From Diphasiastrum complanatum (lineage: Eukaryota; Streptophyta; Lycopodiopsida; Lycopodiales; Lycopodiaceae): 64,000 nucleotides of DNA. The stretch is from the NCBI GenBank assembly GCA_029204225.1, contig CM055094.1, positions 21,021,018 to 21,085,017 of the forward strand, read 5' to 3'. Made by a program: the position numbers and the translations under genes. The first letter of the stretch is position 1. Each line of letters begins with the position of its first letter. Of the stretch, positions 12,279 through 24,085 are shown in pieces. The notes under the pieces were generated by a model. The model had not been told where the DNA came from. It saw only the letters and a list, made by a program, of their open reading frames with translations, and did not search any database.

Positions 12279-13970
12279 TTAAAACATTTCGCTAAGTTTT
12301 GGATTTTTACTCCTTGTAGCTCTTGGTGTGTGAACCAAATACCATTCCACCTTAAAATCACCTATTCTAGGAACATTGAGTGGTGTGTCGCTCATATGAT
12401 TCTTAATTATCTCTGGATATTTTGTTTTACTAAAAATCCAAAATAGAATTTCATGATCTTCTTTGAAACCTGTTTGAAACACAAAATCATGAATTATTTT
12501 AAGAGAATTGAACTCAGACCTATAATAACAAAACAATATTAGCTTAAAATACAAAACCATTAATTCTCGAAATGAATCAATATAATAGATTTAAACCTGG
12601 AAAGCTGCCAACCACCAAATATTATTTTCGGACTGCACACTGAAATTAAGACTCTCCGAGTTTATCGTATTGCTTAATGTTCCATTCATAAGTGTAACAC
12701 TAACCCTTTCCAGCTTTTGTCCCTTTATTACTTCTGATTCATCTAACTTGGAGAACTAATATCAATTTTTCAACAATTTCGTTTGTGATTCCATAAAACT
12801 TTACAATAAATCTCTATAAATGATTCAGATCTACAAACATATTGTTGGTAGAATCATATGACAAAGTGCCATGTTTTGAGTTATAAATTTCATTGATATG
12901 GTAAGGAATACCAATGATGTTTTGCAAACCCCTGTTTAACACATCCCTCTCTAATTTGATTTGAAAGGGTCAGGGAATAAAAAATTGTTTTATATGTACT
13001 TGTCCAAATGCCTCTTTGATAATTTTAAACATTGTGTCATATGCATCCCTGCTAATACCAGAATAATCACATGCTCCTTGTATCAATTTTCGGTCAATGA
13101 TCTTGCCGACTTCGCCCATAAGGGCCTCTGCAATCTTGGGCTTGATTCGAGAATATCGTTGATTTCCAAGTAGACTCGTTGTTGACTTGGCTGTAAGTAC
13201 TGCACTCAAAGACTTTCCAATCATGTCCTTGTCTTTCGAATTTTCATTGGTGACTAAAGCTGTTCTGCAAAAAAAAAAAAAGATTTAGAAAAAAACAATT
13301 CACAACCATTGATGTGCTAGATGAAACAAAACACATGAATAGTTTAAAACATAATCCTACTTGAAAGCATATATTCCTTTTTTCCGTTGAACCCCACTTG
13401 TTGAGAGCTCGTCAATACTTTTAAAAATAACTCTTTTTCGCTTATTGTTCAGTATTTTCTTCCGTAATGTGTTTACCTATACATTTATTTGACAATATGA
13501 GGTACACAATGTTTGTACAATTAGTTTCATATTGTCAGTTTCTTGGTTGAGGTTTAATATAATATCTTGCAAACGAGAATTATCTATCTTCAAGATTTCA
13601 TTTTCTTCTTTTGTTTGCAAAAAAAAGTTTCTTTTTCTCAGTAGTCAGTAAGCAAACCATTCAACATATTTTCCAAACAGTGGATTTTTTTCATTGAATA
13701 ACTAATGCCATAACTTTTCAATCTTTCACAATAATCCAATAGACTATTGTGTCCTTCACACGAAAACAGTATGAGTTGCGTGACCGATCCAAAATTTGGA
13801 TGTTGCATTGAGTTTGGATCGATTGGATACAAACATCCATCAACCCGTATATCACAATGTTTCCTGTCTTTCGTCCTTTGGTTAGCTGTTAAGGTGGATC
13901 CTTTCAGATTTTTTCTCGACAGTAGAGCATATTCTATGGGAAGATCAATATGGAGATGATATTTAGACAT
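12279..13970 (-). CDS. Gene HIK, copy B, near full length
   Basis: The first frame starts at 13,970 (MSKYHLHIDLPIEY). The coiled-coil part spans about 13,630-13,371. An intron of 106 bp lies at 13,265-13,370 (GTAGGA…TTGCAG). Next come the KDMIGKSLSAVLTAKSTTSLL exon (to 12,960), a decayed middle, a probable second intron ending TTATTATAG near 12,525, and a final exon to 12,279 (FKEDHEILFWIFSK, HMSDTPLNVPRIGDFKVEWY, ending SEMF). An AATAAA on the minus strand follows the stop by about 35 bp. Two introns and a poly(A) signal mark this as a eukaryotic-style gene, not a retro-copy. Confidence 0.5.
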
Positions 13971-14042
13971 CTTAATAATTGATAGATTAATCTAGTAGAA
14001 AACTATATATGTTATATATCTTGTAAGCTATTAAAACTCGTC

Positions 14043-14330
14043 TTAATTATAAAAAAAAAATAATTGTAAAAGTTTGAAATGACCTTGGCGCTCTTTTTGA
14101 TCCATCACACTCCATGTTTCTTGCCTTATATGCAAAATCAAAGCTTTGCAGTTATGAGCAAAGTAAGCAAAATATTTTTTCAATAGGTGTTTGTTGAAAT
14201 TGCAAATTTTGAATTGCAAAAGTTTGAGATAACCTTGCCGCTCCATTTGATCCAACACACTCCATATTTTCAGAATTTCAAAAATTTAGATTCACGTTGG
14301 CGCTCATTGTGATCCAAAATATTCAAAATT
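14043..14330 (-). repeat. Triplicated motif, copy B
   Basis: It has the same three diverged direct repeats as at 2,990-3,290, again directly upstream of HIK. In one frame the repeats read xVxDQxERQGxxKLLQ, but stops make coding unlikely. Confidence 0.55.
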
Positions 14331-14443
14331 TCTTGCCATGATTTGCTGATCGATAAGACTATTTTTCTTTGATGTGAACGCTTTAGTAGATGGAAAGAAA
14401 ACTTTGATGTGCAATACGATTTGCATTTACATGAGAGGTCATG

Positions 14444-15790
14444 TTAGTTAATGGTAGAAAATAGAATCTTGAAGTATGGACCCCACGCATTGCGGCTACC
14501 CAACTTCCAGTTAACTACATACGTTACTAGTGAGGTCAAGTCATCGGAGTTGTGCGGGCAGACCAAAAACTCGGTCGGAGTTTTAAAATTCGACGATTTT
14601 CTCTCCCTTACATGGCATTTCTTAGACAGCCCTTTTGGGCCATGGAACTCCTTGAATGTAAACTCCATATCATTTGAGTCTGTTTCATTTGATGAAGCAT
14701 GACGCTTCGGTTGTATCGATCCGTCGTCTGTGACATAGAGTTCATGGGTGTCTTTCTCGATGTAAGCTTCACTAGGTCGACCGTTTGGTGCTTTGCAGTT
14801 GGCCCTTGTGGAGAGAAGGAACTCTTTCTCTTTTGGGAAGCCGCTTGCGTGGAATCTGTTGCAATAGGCCTAGAAGTAGAGTTGGTATTCTTGGCTGGTT
14901 CTGAGGGAGTCTCCCAAGCTTTTATCTGCTAGCATCAAGTGGTCTCGAACTCGAGGTCGGTGGCTCAACTGCTACAGTGACATCTATCAGAAGATAGCCC
15001 AATAATTGGAGGTTTGCTTGTTCTTGATATAGTCATGGAGGCAGTTGGAAGCAAACTGGGCCCAGTCATAAAGGTTCTGATCGTGTAGTTTAGAATCAGC
15101 CATCATGTGGAATAGTTTCATGGGAATACGCGTGATCTTGGACCTATACCTGTTGACTGTGTTTGGTCCCCTAGGAAAGCCAAATGTATTGAGGACAGCT
15201 CCAGAAATAGGGATAATATAAACAAAATTTTGGTTAGGAGGTAACATGAACTGGAGAATCAGTCAGTGTGGTTATAAGCAATATGCAATCAAAACAGGCT
15301 CTGCTAGCCACTGATCAAAAGAGGAAGTTGGAACTCTATGTGGCCCAGGAACTAGTGTGCCTCCTAGTACCAAGTGTTCATCTCAGAGATATCGAGGCTT
15401 TCCATGGTGATGTCAATTCTGGCTTGAGTTGGGTCATCAGAACTGGAACATGTTGTGACAGACAGGTTCTGGACTCGGCTGATGACTCTGTTGAAGGTTC
15501 GGCTCTGGTAACAGACAAGTGGAGTCTCGGCTCGGTCGACTGTGGAGAGCTTCGGATTGGTCGTCTTTGGATGGACTCGACTCAGTCAAATTTGTATGCA
15601 GAATATGGACGCTTAGCTCAGTCCACAGTGAATGCAGATTATGGACTCTCGACTCGGTCCACAGTGATTGCAGAGCATGCGGGCTAGGCTCTCTGAGCAA
15701 TGTATGTAGAGTCTTGCTCGACAGTGTATGGAGACTAGAAATTTGTGGAAAGCTTTGGAGCAATATTGCTCTGATAGGATGTGGAAACGA
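14444..15790 (-). pseudogene. Gene DEF, copy B
   Basis: D lies at about 15,790-15,310, E at 15,247-14,987 and F at 14,950-14,444. The middle of E is shorter than at 55,112-55,564. The 12-residue-repeat region is intact enough to show three units. The copy is interrupted. Confidence 0.45.
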
Positions 15791-15885
15791 TGATTATTGC
15801 ATGATGACAACTGATCTTGTAGGAATGATTTGAAGAGGCATATTTATGTGCATATGATTCTTTTTCGTTCAGGTTAGGTCATAAT
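15791..15885 (+). repeat. Scrap of copia leader, inverted twin of 1,273-1,365
   Basis: Both ends join the same neighbours (DEF D region; AT-rich spacer) as in copy A. Confidence 0.6.
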
Positions 15886-16270
15886 TTAAAAGATATTTTT
15901 CTTGTTACAAGAATTGTAATTTATAACACTTTGAAAATTTCTAAAAAAAAAATTAAAAACTTTTGTTTTAATAAGCAAAAAGTTTTTTTTTAGTTATTCT
16001 AATAGTTGTGTCCAATGATTTTATTTTGAATAGTACTATTATTTTATATAAGGTGATGTGCAAAAATTAATAAAAATTTTTTTAGCATTACAATATCTTT
16101 ATTTGAAGCATTTTAAATATGGGTATTTTTTTTATAAAATTAAAAAAAAAAATTGTCTCCATGTCATTTCTTTTTTTTGGGATCATCGTGTTTCATTATG
16201 AACAATCTTAGTGAATTCTTCCCTGGTGCATCCTTCTAAAATTAGATGAATGGCTTTTTTCTTTGGCTAC
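15886..16270. other. AT-rich spacer, copy 2
   Basis: This is the inverted counterpart of 880-1,272. It has long T and A runs and no gene is seen. Confidence 0.6.
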
Positions 16271-16296
16271 ACAAGCTCGCCAGAAATGTTGTCAAG

Positions 16297-16575
16297 TCAC
16301 ACATACTTTTCTCTTTTTACACCAGCACATGATTGATTTGCTGCAAACCCTTCTGCTAAACTCCTTGCCAACTTAGGAGATGCTGAAAACATCAAAGAGA
16401 TTGAATGCCTCCTCAAAAGACCACGTTTTTTCACTGTCCAAGATAAATTCTTCCAAAACTCAAATAAAAGGCCTGGTTCTTTCAACCTAAACAACCCTAG
16501 TTCGGTGGTTTCTGGACAAAATATGGGAAAAAGAAAGAAGTATACATGATATAAAGGAAAGGAAAGACAAGGCAA
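16297..16575 (-). CDS. ORF C, copy 2
   Basis: The frame is 92 residues, with a hydrophobic start (MPCLSFPLYHVYFFLFPIF) that would fit a signal or membrane segment, followed by the basic C region. The hydrophobic start is open here and at 42,551-42,823 and 59,518-59,790. Confidence 0.3.
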   Translation of the reverse strand: MPCLSFPLYHVYFFLFPIFCPETTELGLFRLKEPGLLFEFWKNLSWTVKKRGLLRRHSISLMFSASPKLARSLAEGFAANQSCAGVKREKYV

Positions 16576-16639
16576 TGTTGCAAAAGAAGACTTACTGGCT
16601 AAAAGACTGAACTTTTACAGGTATTAACTAGCTCGCAGG

Positions 16640-18061
16640 ATGACGAGGATCTGCATAGAAGAACTCTCACTAGGAATACGGTGGATCGACTACAGCTCAG
16701 CATGCGCAAGGATAAGGCATAGATATTTTTACATTTACGCTACTGTAATAGAATGTTTGAGGCCATTCATGTGAGACACTTTTACACTCGTATTTTTTTA
16801 CAATCTTTGGCCTTATACACACAAGTCCTTCCATAATATTGTGTTTGCTTGGTCATACTTACCTAACATCAAAAGTGAATGGTACTTTATGTTTGATATT
16901 TTCTGCAATTTCGAAATTGAAAATCTATCTTTATATTCTTGCTCTTTTCTAAAACATTTCAAACATTTCATTTCAAAAAAATTTGATTATGTTCTATAAA
17001 CGGACTGCAATATAATTAGAAGTATGTACTTTAGAAAATCTTAGCTATTTAGTAAAAACATCATTGAACTCTTGTTTTAAATCTTGCATTAAAAGCTGTT
17101 CTTGATGCTAATTTTTGGTGTTAAAGCATGTTAACACATTCACATCACAATGCATACAAGATTTCAAAACAAGATGAAAAAGCTCATACTTAGAATTATG
17201 TAGTTTTTCCATAACTTCTGCTGAGGAAACCATCAGTGATGGGAGGACATTAGTCTCCCCATAAATGGAGACTATCTGGTCAAACTTATCTTTAAATACA
17301 ATAGTATGGTTTTTAAAATCTATTTTCAACGAATCTGATTTATCAAAAAACCAGTCATATCTTAGGATTACATAAGTTCTATCAAGATTCATAACATGGA
17401 AGTCGAGCCGCTCAACATGATCTTGCTTTCGAACCTCCAAATTAGGGACTTTCACATCCCAAACTTCTGTGTCTGACCCTGAGGCTAGAGTACCACATAA
17501 TGATGATCACTGGCCATGGTGGGCACCCGAAGCTTCTATACAAGCCGCACATTCAAAAAGTTGTGAGTACCTCCAAAATCAAACATTATACTTATGTCTT
17601 TCCATAGAATATTGCCTTTAACTTGAAACCATTGATTAGACTTGAAAGAAAGTGTACTGAAGTTACAAGTATATTCACAACCATTTAACAAATCATCTTT
17701 CAATTCACAACCATTTAACAAATCGACTTTCAATTTACCTGTCGGTAAATCCATCGCCATGAAACTTGTTGATTTATTTTTCCTCTCGGATCTCTGTTTG
17801 ACATGATGCCCAAGTTTGTTGGCAAGCAGTAGCTTCTAGTTCATCAAAAAATAGATTTTTTATCTTATTATTTTTTGGATTTTCATTCTTAGGCTTTTGG
17901 GCTGATTGGCTGTGCATACTCTTCCGTGAGGCAATCACGGTGCTATCATAGGCTTTAGCTACTCGGATAGCATCTTTCAATATGGAGGACATTCCCTTTG
18001 CACTCCTTTTGGTAATCGGCTGACAATCCATACTATGAATTGCCAATGTGCCAATTTCCAA
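16640..18061 (-). mobile_element. Ty3/gypsy fragment with gag end and protease (fossil)
   Basis: On the minus strand the order is: a gag-like tail (18,061-17,774), a segment with MFDFGGTHNFLN, which has the position and shape of a plant gypsy retropepsin active-site region, then a KVPNLEV…DRTYVILRYDWFF…LKIDFKNHTIVFK segment that matches the second half of that domain, and a pol linker. Reverse transcriptase, RNase H and integrase are not seen, nor are LTRs. It is broken, with several lesions. Related fragments lie at 32,280-32,912, 42,900-43,995 and 58,757-59,480. Confidence 0.65.
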
Positions 18062-18290
18062 TCAATTGACCCTTAAGTGATTATTAGAAGCCCTTTTCAA
18101 ATGGAAAAAAATAGCATACACCTCTAAAAGGATACCGTTGCTAGGTCTACAAAGTACTCAACAAAAATTGCTTTTTTTTTAAGGCTTTCAATTGCCTTAA
18201 CCCAAAAAAGTAACTAGGAAAAAAGTAATGGCAAACCTAAATGCAATAAAGGAACTTCCAAAATCCCTATTCAAGAGCAAAAAATCCAAA
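18062..18290. other. Unassigned stretch
   Basis: No gene or repeat partner is recognised in this window. It ends in a short C run. Confidence 0.4.
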
Positions 18291-18480
18291 ATCCCCCCCC
18301 CCAATTAATATAACTAGTAACATTATTCTCAAAGCATCTACGATGAGCTACAAACAACACTTGGAGAGTAAAGAATTAGGAATCTGTCAAATACTCTTGC
18401 ATCTAGTATTTGGAAAGTTAGACATAATGATAGTATCATAAGAATGAGTTAGAGAAGCTTGTGAAGCCATCCAGAGGTGT
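18290..18480. repeat. Repeat block O, partial
   Basis: It has one of the two O stretches (ATTAATATAACTAGTAACATT onward) and a short tail, abutting the end of the reverse transcriptase. Confidence 0.5.
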
Positions 18481-18500
18481 GTTGTTGTTTTATTAGTTGC

Positions 18501-19418
18501 CTAGATACATATCAAGCTACCCCAAGTTACCACAAACCTATTATATGAGTTAAACATGGGTCTATATGAGGCAAGGTGTATATATTGCAAAAAGCGAAAA
18601 GGAAGGTCTCCCCTTTTATCATATTTGGACAGATGTGTACAACCGGTAATTGGGTTAAAGGTAATTGTAATATTCAGAAAGTTCACCAAATTACATGTGT
18701 TGTCGTTTCCGCCTATCTCAAGGTATTCCAGGGGATAGATCCAAAAAGGATTGTCAGGTGTTCTTGGTTGAGTCTTGTCTAGGAAACGTCCAACCGTATG
18801 ATTATTGATAAAGCATATATCGTCAATGTACCTAAACGAATATTTGAAGTTGTTTATAAATTTAATTTCCCCTAATCTTGCAAGCCTCTTAATAAACTGC
18901 ATTTAAAAAAAAGAAAGGTACCAATTACAAGACATTGCTGAATATGAAAAACCCATTGGTATTCCACCGACCTGTCGCCAAGTATAATCCCCAAGTCTGA
19001 TAATGCAATTGTCTATCAAATAGGAATTCCAAATGCATAAGGTATTCTTGCGGTCTATAGTACTCCATTCATATGAACCTGTATTTTTCAAAACCCATTT
19101 AAAATCATTGGTTCCAGATATTCGTTTGTATTTGAGCAATTTGATTTTGGCAATTTTAAATGCCGAACAAATCATTTTAGTCATAATAGTTTTCAAATCG
19201 TCAATCCTGTTCAAAGGAATATTGCTTTTTTGGGGGTAACCTAATTTTTTGCTTGCTGGTTTTTTGAGTTTGTAATGCAATTTCAGGCTGAAATTTTCAG
19301 CACACAAGGCTTGTAGGAGGGCGCGTTCCTGCATCCATCTAATGTGTGGTTTCGACACATTTTGGTGCTGATTTTTTAGATTTGATACTTGCTGTTTTTT
19401 GTGTCTTTTAGGGCACAT
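18501..19418 (-). pseudogene. Reverse transcriptase of an unusual family, copy 1
   Basis: The 5' frame (from 19,418, MCPKRHKKQQ) has a basic start, then WRQVGGIPMGFSYSAMSCN, a classic palm/primer-grip approach motif (GIPMG). The next frame has FKYSFRYIDDICFINN, the catalytic YxDD motif as YIDD, then YPLEYLEI, NFLNITI and YDKRGDLPFRFLQY. The FLxITI…YDKR ending differs from copia, gypsy and plant L1/RTE types. It recalls Penelope-like and telomerase-like reverse transcriptases and a poorly named animal group with the same YDKR motif. No endonuclease (EN or GIY-YIG) is visible here. It begins just beyond a (TA)n tract next to the palindromic array. The copy is decayed. Confidence 0.6.
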
Positions 19419-19477
19419 TTAGGAATTGAAAAAGTTTATCTTCTTGGCTGGTTTTTATGGCAAGAGATTTTAGCCCA

Positions 19478-19479
<2 letters not shown>

Positions 19480-19510
<31 letters not shown>
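19480..19510. repeat. (TA)n tract
   Basis: About 15 TA repeats lie between the reverse transcriptase 5' end and the palindromic array. Equivalent tracts are at 25,789-25,805, 38,925-38,942 and 48,107-48,120. Confidence 0.95.
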
Positions 19511-19514
<4 letters not shown>

Positions 19515-19872
19515 AGGTCCACTCAAGCCTACGTGGCACAGGGCCCAGTTGACTTGACATACAAGGTTATGGTAGGCCTACATGGCTTGCCACATGGCAA
19601 CCCTCAAGCCTGCATGATTTGCCATGTGGTAGACCTACGTGGCTTGCCATGTGGTAGTGTGCGATAGGCTTCGCAAATAGCAGACCACGTAGGCAGAGCC
19701 TAGTTGGCTTGCCATGTGGCTAGCCCCAAGCCTACATGATTTGCCACATGGCAATCATACGTGACTTGACACGTGGGCACCTATGACAGCCTTGGTCAAT
19801 TGCAGGCCTATGTGGCCTACTACACAAGTCTATGGTAGGCCATGTGGTAAACCACACAAGCCTATGGTAGGA
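19515..19872. repeat. Palindromic array, copy 2
   Basis: Shorter than the arrays beside the histone genes. TGGCTTGCCACATGGCAA units are seen. Confidence 0.7.
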
Positions 19873-19944
19873 CTATGTGGTTGTAGTTGTAGCCTCAACT
19901 CGTCGTATGTTGACCTTTCTGAAATCCCTGGAATCACCGGCCAT
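19873..19944 (-). CDS. 23-residue ORF under the G-box promoter
   Basis: The ATG at 19,944 lies about 25 bp after the TATA box. The frame MAGDSRDFRKVNIRRVEA ends in a threonine run and stops at 19,873. The same frame with one conservative change is at 26,199-26,270. Its start is at or near the expected transcription start, so it may instead be an exon 1 or upstream ORF of the reverse transcriptase transcript. Confidence 0.35.
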   Translation of the reverse strand: MAGDSRDFRKVNIRRVEATTTTT

Positions 19945-19967
19945 TGTACAATCCCCGGGAATGGACT

Positions 19968-20350
19968 TATATAGGAGAAAAAAGTTGGCACGTGTGAATC
20001 CCAGCGACACATGGCCCAGTCAGTAGCTGACATGTGGAACCACACGTTTGTATACGTATGTGTGAAACTGCACGTCTGGATCAACACATGTGGGATCCCA
20101 TGTGGGGACACGTGGCCGAATGGATCAGCTACATGTGTTCTTGCACGTATCAGCTCGCACGTGTGGTCACGTGGCACATCAGTACCTGACGTGTGGGACC
20201 ACACTTATGTATCCGCATGTGTGAAACTTGCACATGTGGCCATGTGGTCGAATGGTTTGGTGACGTGTGTTCTGGCATGTATTAGCTCGCACGTGTGGGC
20301 ACGTGGCCGAATGGCAGATTGACATGTATTGTAGCACGTGTGGACGGTTG
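19968..20350 (-). promoter_or_regulatory. G-box array promoter, copy C (reverse transcriptase variant)
   Basis: The TATATAA box (19,968-19,974) and ACGT array are the same as in front of the histone genes, up to the GGGGATTGTA just after TATA. From there the sequence differs and no histone gene follows. Confidence 0.65.
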
Positions 20351-20429
20351 TATTACGCGCCATAGATCTGATCCGTTGTTGGATCGACGAGTGTACGACT
20401 TGGGTTTTATTGGTTTTAGCTATATAAAT

Positions 20430-20760
20430 GTTGTTTAATCAGTTAAAACATTTCGGTAAGTTTTGGATTTTCACTCCCTGTAGCTCTTGGTGTGTGAACC
20501 AAATGCCATTCCACCTTAAAATCAACTATTCTAGGAACATTGAGTGGTGTGTCGCTCATATGATTCTTAATTATCTCTGGATATTCTGTTTTACTAAAAA
20601 TCCAAAATAGAATTTCATGATCTTCTTTAAAACCTGTTTGAAACTTGTTTCCTGTCTTTTGTCCTTTGATGAGCTGGTAAGGTGGATCCTTTCAGATTTT
20701 TTCTTGACAATGGAGCATATTATGTGGGAAGATCAATATGGAGATGATATTTAGACATCT
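20430..20760 (-). pseudogene. HIK remnant, copy C
   Basis: The first about 45 codons of HIK (20,760-20,640) join directly to its last exon (20,630-20,430), with the middle of the gene absent. The same shortened form occurs at 26,766-27,090. Confidence 0.55.
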
Positions 20761-20829
20761 TAATAATCGATAGATTAATCTAGTAGAAAACCAACTTGTT
20801 ATATATCTTGTAAGCTATTAAAACTCATC

Positions 20830-21135
20830 TTAATTATAAAAAAAAGTTAATTGGAAAAGTTTGAAATGACCTTCGCGCTCTTTTTGATCCATCACACTCC
20901 AAGTTTCTTGCTTTATATGCAAAATCAAAGCTTTGCAGTTATGAGCAAAATAAGCAAAATAGTTTTTCAATAGATGTGTGTTGAAATTGCAAATTTCTGA
21001 ATTGCAAAAGTTTGAAATAAACTTGCCACTCCATTTGATCCAACACACTCTGTATTTTATGAATTTCAAGATTCACGTTGGCGCTCATTGTGGTCCAAAA
21101 TATTCAAAGTTTCTTGCCATGATTTTCAGATCGAT
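20830..21135 (-). repeat. Triplicated motif, copy C
   Basis: Upstream of the shortened HIK, as in the other copies. Confidence 0.5.
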
Positions 21136-21199
21136 AAGAATGTTTTTCTTTGATGTGAACGCTTTGAGTAGATGGGAAGAAAACTTTGATGTGCAATAC

Positions 21200-21600
21200 G
21201 ATTTGCATTTACATGAGAAGTTATGTTAGTTAATGGTAGAAAATAGAATCTTGATGTATGGACCCCACGCGTTGCGGCTATCCAACTTCCTATACAACCA
21301 AATTACCTTCCAATTTTTTCAAGCCTATTTGCGGTAAAGTGTCTCACATCTCTATGGAACATATGCACAAAAGTGAATCACTTTCTGCCACGTGATGATA
21401 GTGATACATTGTGCACTAGGGAATCACATTGTTGATAAGTTGGATTCACATTTACATCATGAAGCAAATAGTCTTGTAAGTTTCGTGTTCAAGTGGATCG
21501 GAAGCTTGCTCCAATTGATGTTGAGATTAATATATCATGCTATCTCTAGCCTAATAGCGACACGCTAGATGTTTGGATCCAGAAAATATTCACACAATAA
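21200..21600. repeat. End of DEF-F joined to a K-block piece
   Basis: Bases 21,200-21,290 are the 3' end of DEF-F (minus). Bases 21,290-21,600 are K-type sequence in the other orientation (GGAATCACATTGTTGATAAG, TTGGATCCAGAAAATATTCAC). No gene is seen. Confidence 0.45.
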
Positions 21601-22600
21601 TTGGAGGTTCGCTTGTTCTTGATATAGACAGTTGGAAGCAAACTGGGCCCAGTGATAAAGGTTCTCATTGTGTAGTCTAGAATCAGCCATCATGTGGAAT
21701 AGTTTCATGGGGATATGCATGATCTTGGACCTATAGCGCTGTGTATATTTCGCTAGATAGGCACATGGAGCAACTAAGGGCTTATCATTTATGACCTCAA
21801 CACGATAGCCATCTTTTTTTTTCCATTTGTCCACTAAGGTGTCTATGTATTTTAAGTATGCTATGGATTCAATTTTTTTGAGGGTCCTACTAAATGTGTT
21901 CGGTCCCCTAGGGAAGCCAAATGTATTGAGGTCAGCTCCAGAAATAGGGATAATATAAACAAAATTTTTGTTAGGAGGTAACATGAACTGGAAAATCTGT
22001 CGGTGGGGTTATAAGCTATATGCAATCGAAATGGGCTCTGATAGCCACTGATCAAAAGAGGAAGTTGGAACTCTATGTGGCTCAGGAACTTGTGTGCCTC
22101 CTAATACCAAGTGTTCATCCCATAGATATCGAGGCTTTCCATGGTGATATCAATTCTGTCTAGAGTTGGGTCATCAAAACTAGAAGATGTTGTGGCAGAC
22201 ATGTTCTAGACTCGGCTCTATGAGCAGTGTATGTAGAGTATTGCTCGGCAATGTATGGAGACTAGAAATTTGTGGAAAAATTTGGAGCAATGTTGTTCTG
22301 ATAGGATGTGGAAACGATGATGTTTCTTCGTAGTAACATACTAGTAACGAGCTTTCAACCCAAATCGGTGTTGAATGTGCGGTTTTGACAAGCTCCAGGA
22401 GCACTACCCCTAAGCATTTGGCTCGTGCTAGATGTGATGATTTTTGTGTAATGTAGCAGATCTCGGCAGCTTAGGGTTTTTGAAAATGGATGATGATGGC
22501 GCTCCGGATCCGTGGTGGATGTATGTAGATGGTGTCTAAGGATGCGAAGGAGTAATCAAGCACTGTCGTAGCGAATGATAGATCGCCACTAAAAGATGGA
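21565..22600 (-). pseudogene. Gene DEF, copy C (leader, D and E only)
   Basis: The leader lies at about 22,600-22,440, D at 22,404-22,180 (shortened) and E at 21,984-21,565. This is one of the longer E frames, with MLPPNKNFVYIIPISGADL, KWKKKDGYRVEVINDKPL and YRSKIMHIPMKLFHMMADSR. The F part is replaced by the block at 21,200-21,600. The copy is interrupted. Confidence 0.45.
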
Positions 22601-23870
22601 AAATCGATCCTTTGAAGTTATAGCTTTTTAAGGCTTCTGAATTTCATTTCCATGCCTGAAGAAGGATGTGCCAGCATCAAATCTTCTCCGATCAGAGTTT
22701 GTTTTCATTTCCTAAAACGCATGCATGGCAGCATGGCAGTAAAGCGTGATATTGCGATTTTTTGTAATGTTCCCATGTATGTGATGATTTTTGTTGTTTA
22801 ATTATATCGATGTTGATTGAAACTATGATAGCTTCGTGGTTGTCATTCGTAATATTAAAAGTTTTTTTTCACCTTATCTTGGGGCAAGTTCACAAATAGC
22901 AAGGTAACAGATTGGGACTCGGCAAGAACTCACTCCAAATGACTTTTTGAGCTTCACTAACTTATTCTCATGAATTTATCATTGTGTCTGACTTGCCATA
23001 TACCAGTTTTATAAGTATTTGCTTGATCATTTACTCTTAAATGCACCATAATGCTACTCCCTTATTGGCCATAACCTCTTCACCGTAGCTCAGAACTGGG
23101 TCATGTTGGGTGTTGTTGAAAAAGCTCTCATCGAGGGCTTTCTAATGGCACCGTAATCGTCTCTATTTGAGTTGCCGTTCAAAAGTTACACTGTTTTTTT
23201 GCTGAGTTGCATACTATACTACAAATGAAATGGCTTATTTACGGGCTGCCCCGACGCAAAATTACAATTCTTTTAAAAAGAAAAAAAAATCAATTAGAAG
23301 GAGCTACATTACGTAGATTTCAAATTTGAGTGTTTTGATTGGACCATGCGGAAGAAACTTTTGAGAAAAAAATAAAAGGTATGTTTTTGAAAGGCCCCTT
23401 TTGTGCTCAAATTTTCTGTAATGGTTGATAAGTTGGATTCACATTTACATCATGAAGCAAATAGTCTTGTAAGTTTTGTGTTCAAGTGGATCGAAAGCTC
23501 GCTCCAATGGATGTTGAGATTAATATATCATGCTATCTCTAGCCTAACAGCCACACACTAGATGTTTGGATCCAGAAAATATTCACACAAAGGGACATCA
23601 CACATCAATATTAATCTACTTTCACCTTTTATTTCGTCACATCTCTTCGTGCTTATGCGACATGAAAAGCTCCCTTCAAACAAACCTGTGAATGTGCCTT
23701 TCCTGTTGCCTTAATTTCTCATGCACTACCTTTGTCTTGGGCAACTAAAATGAGATACAATTGTGACCTTTTCTCATGCTTATCTTTCTCCTATTCTTGG
23801 ACAAGTAAAATTTGATTGTTGTAAGGGTGGGGGGGGGGGGGGGGGGGGGGAGTGTATAGTATAGATGGCT
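22601..23870 (+). repeat. Repeat block K, copy 2, with poly-G tract
   Basis: Inverted relative to 9,805-11,030. A run of about 25 G lies at 23,826-23,850, just before the possible first exon of gene L. The corresponding site at 53,060-53,092 has two C-rich runs. Confidence 0.6.
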
Positions 23871-24048
23871 ATGAGTGTGAAATGGGCATGGATTATTCTT
23901 GACTTTGAAATGAATGGAGGGCGGGCTTATTCAAGTCACCTAGAGAATGGTCACAAGTTCTTCTTTAAGGATGCGATGCTCTATACATATGACTACAATG
24001 CCTCAACGTCTAACCCGGAATAGTACAAATAGAATGCAGTGCATGGAA

Positions 24049-24085
<37 letters not shown>

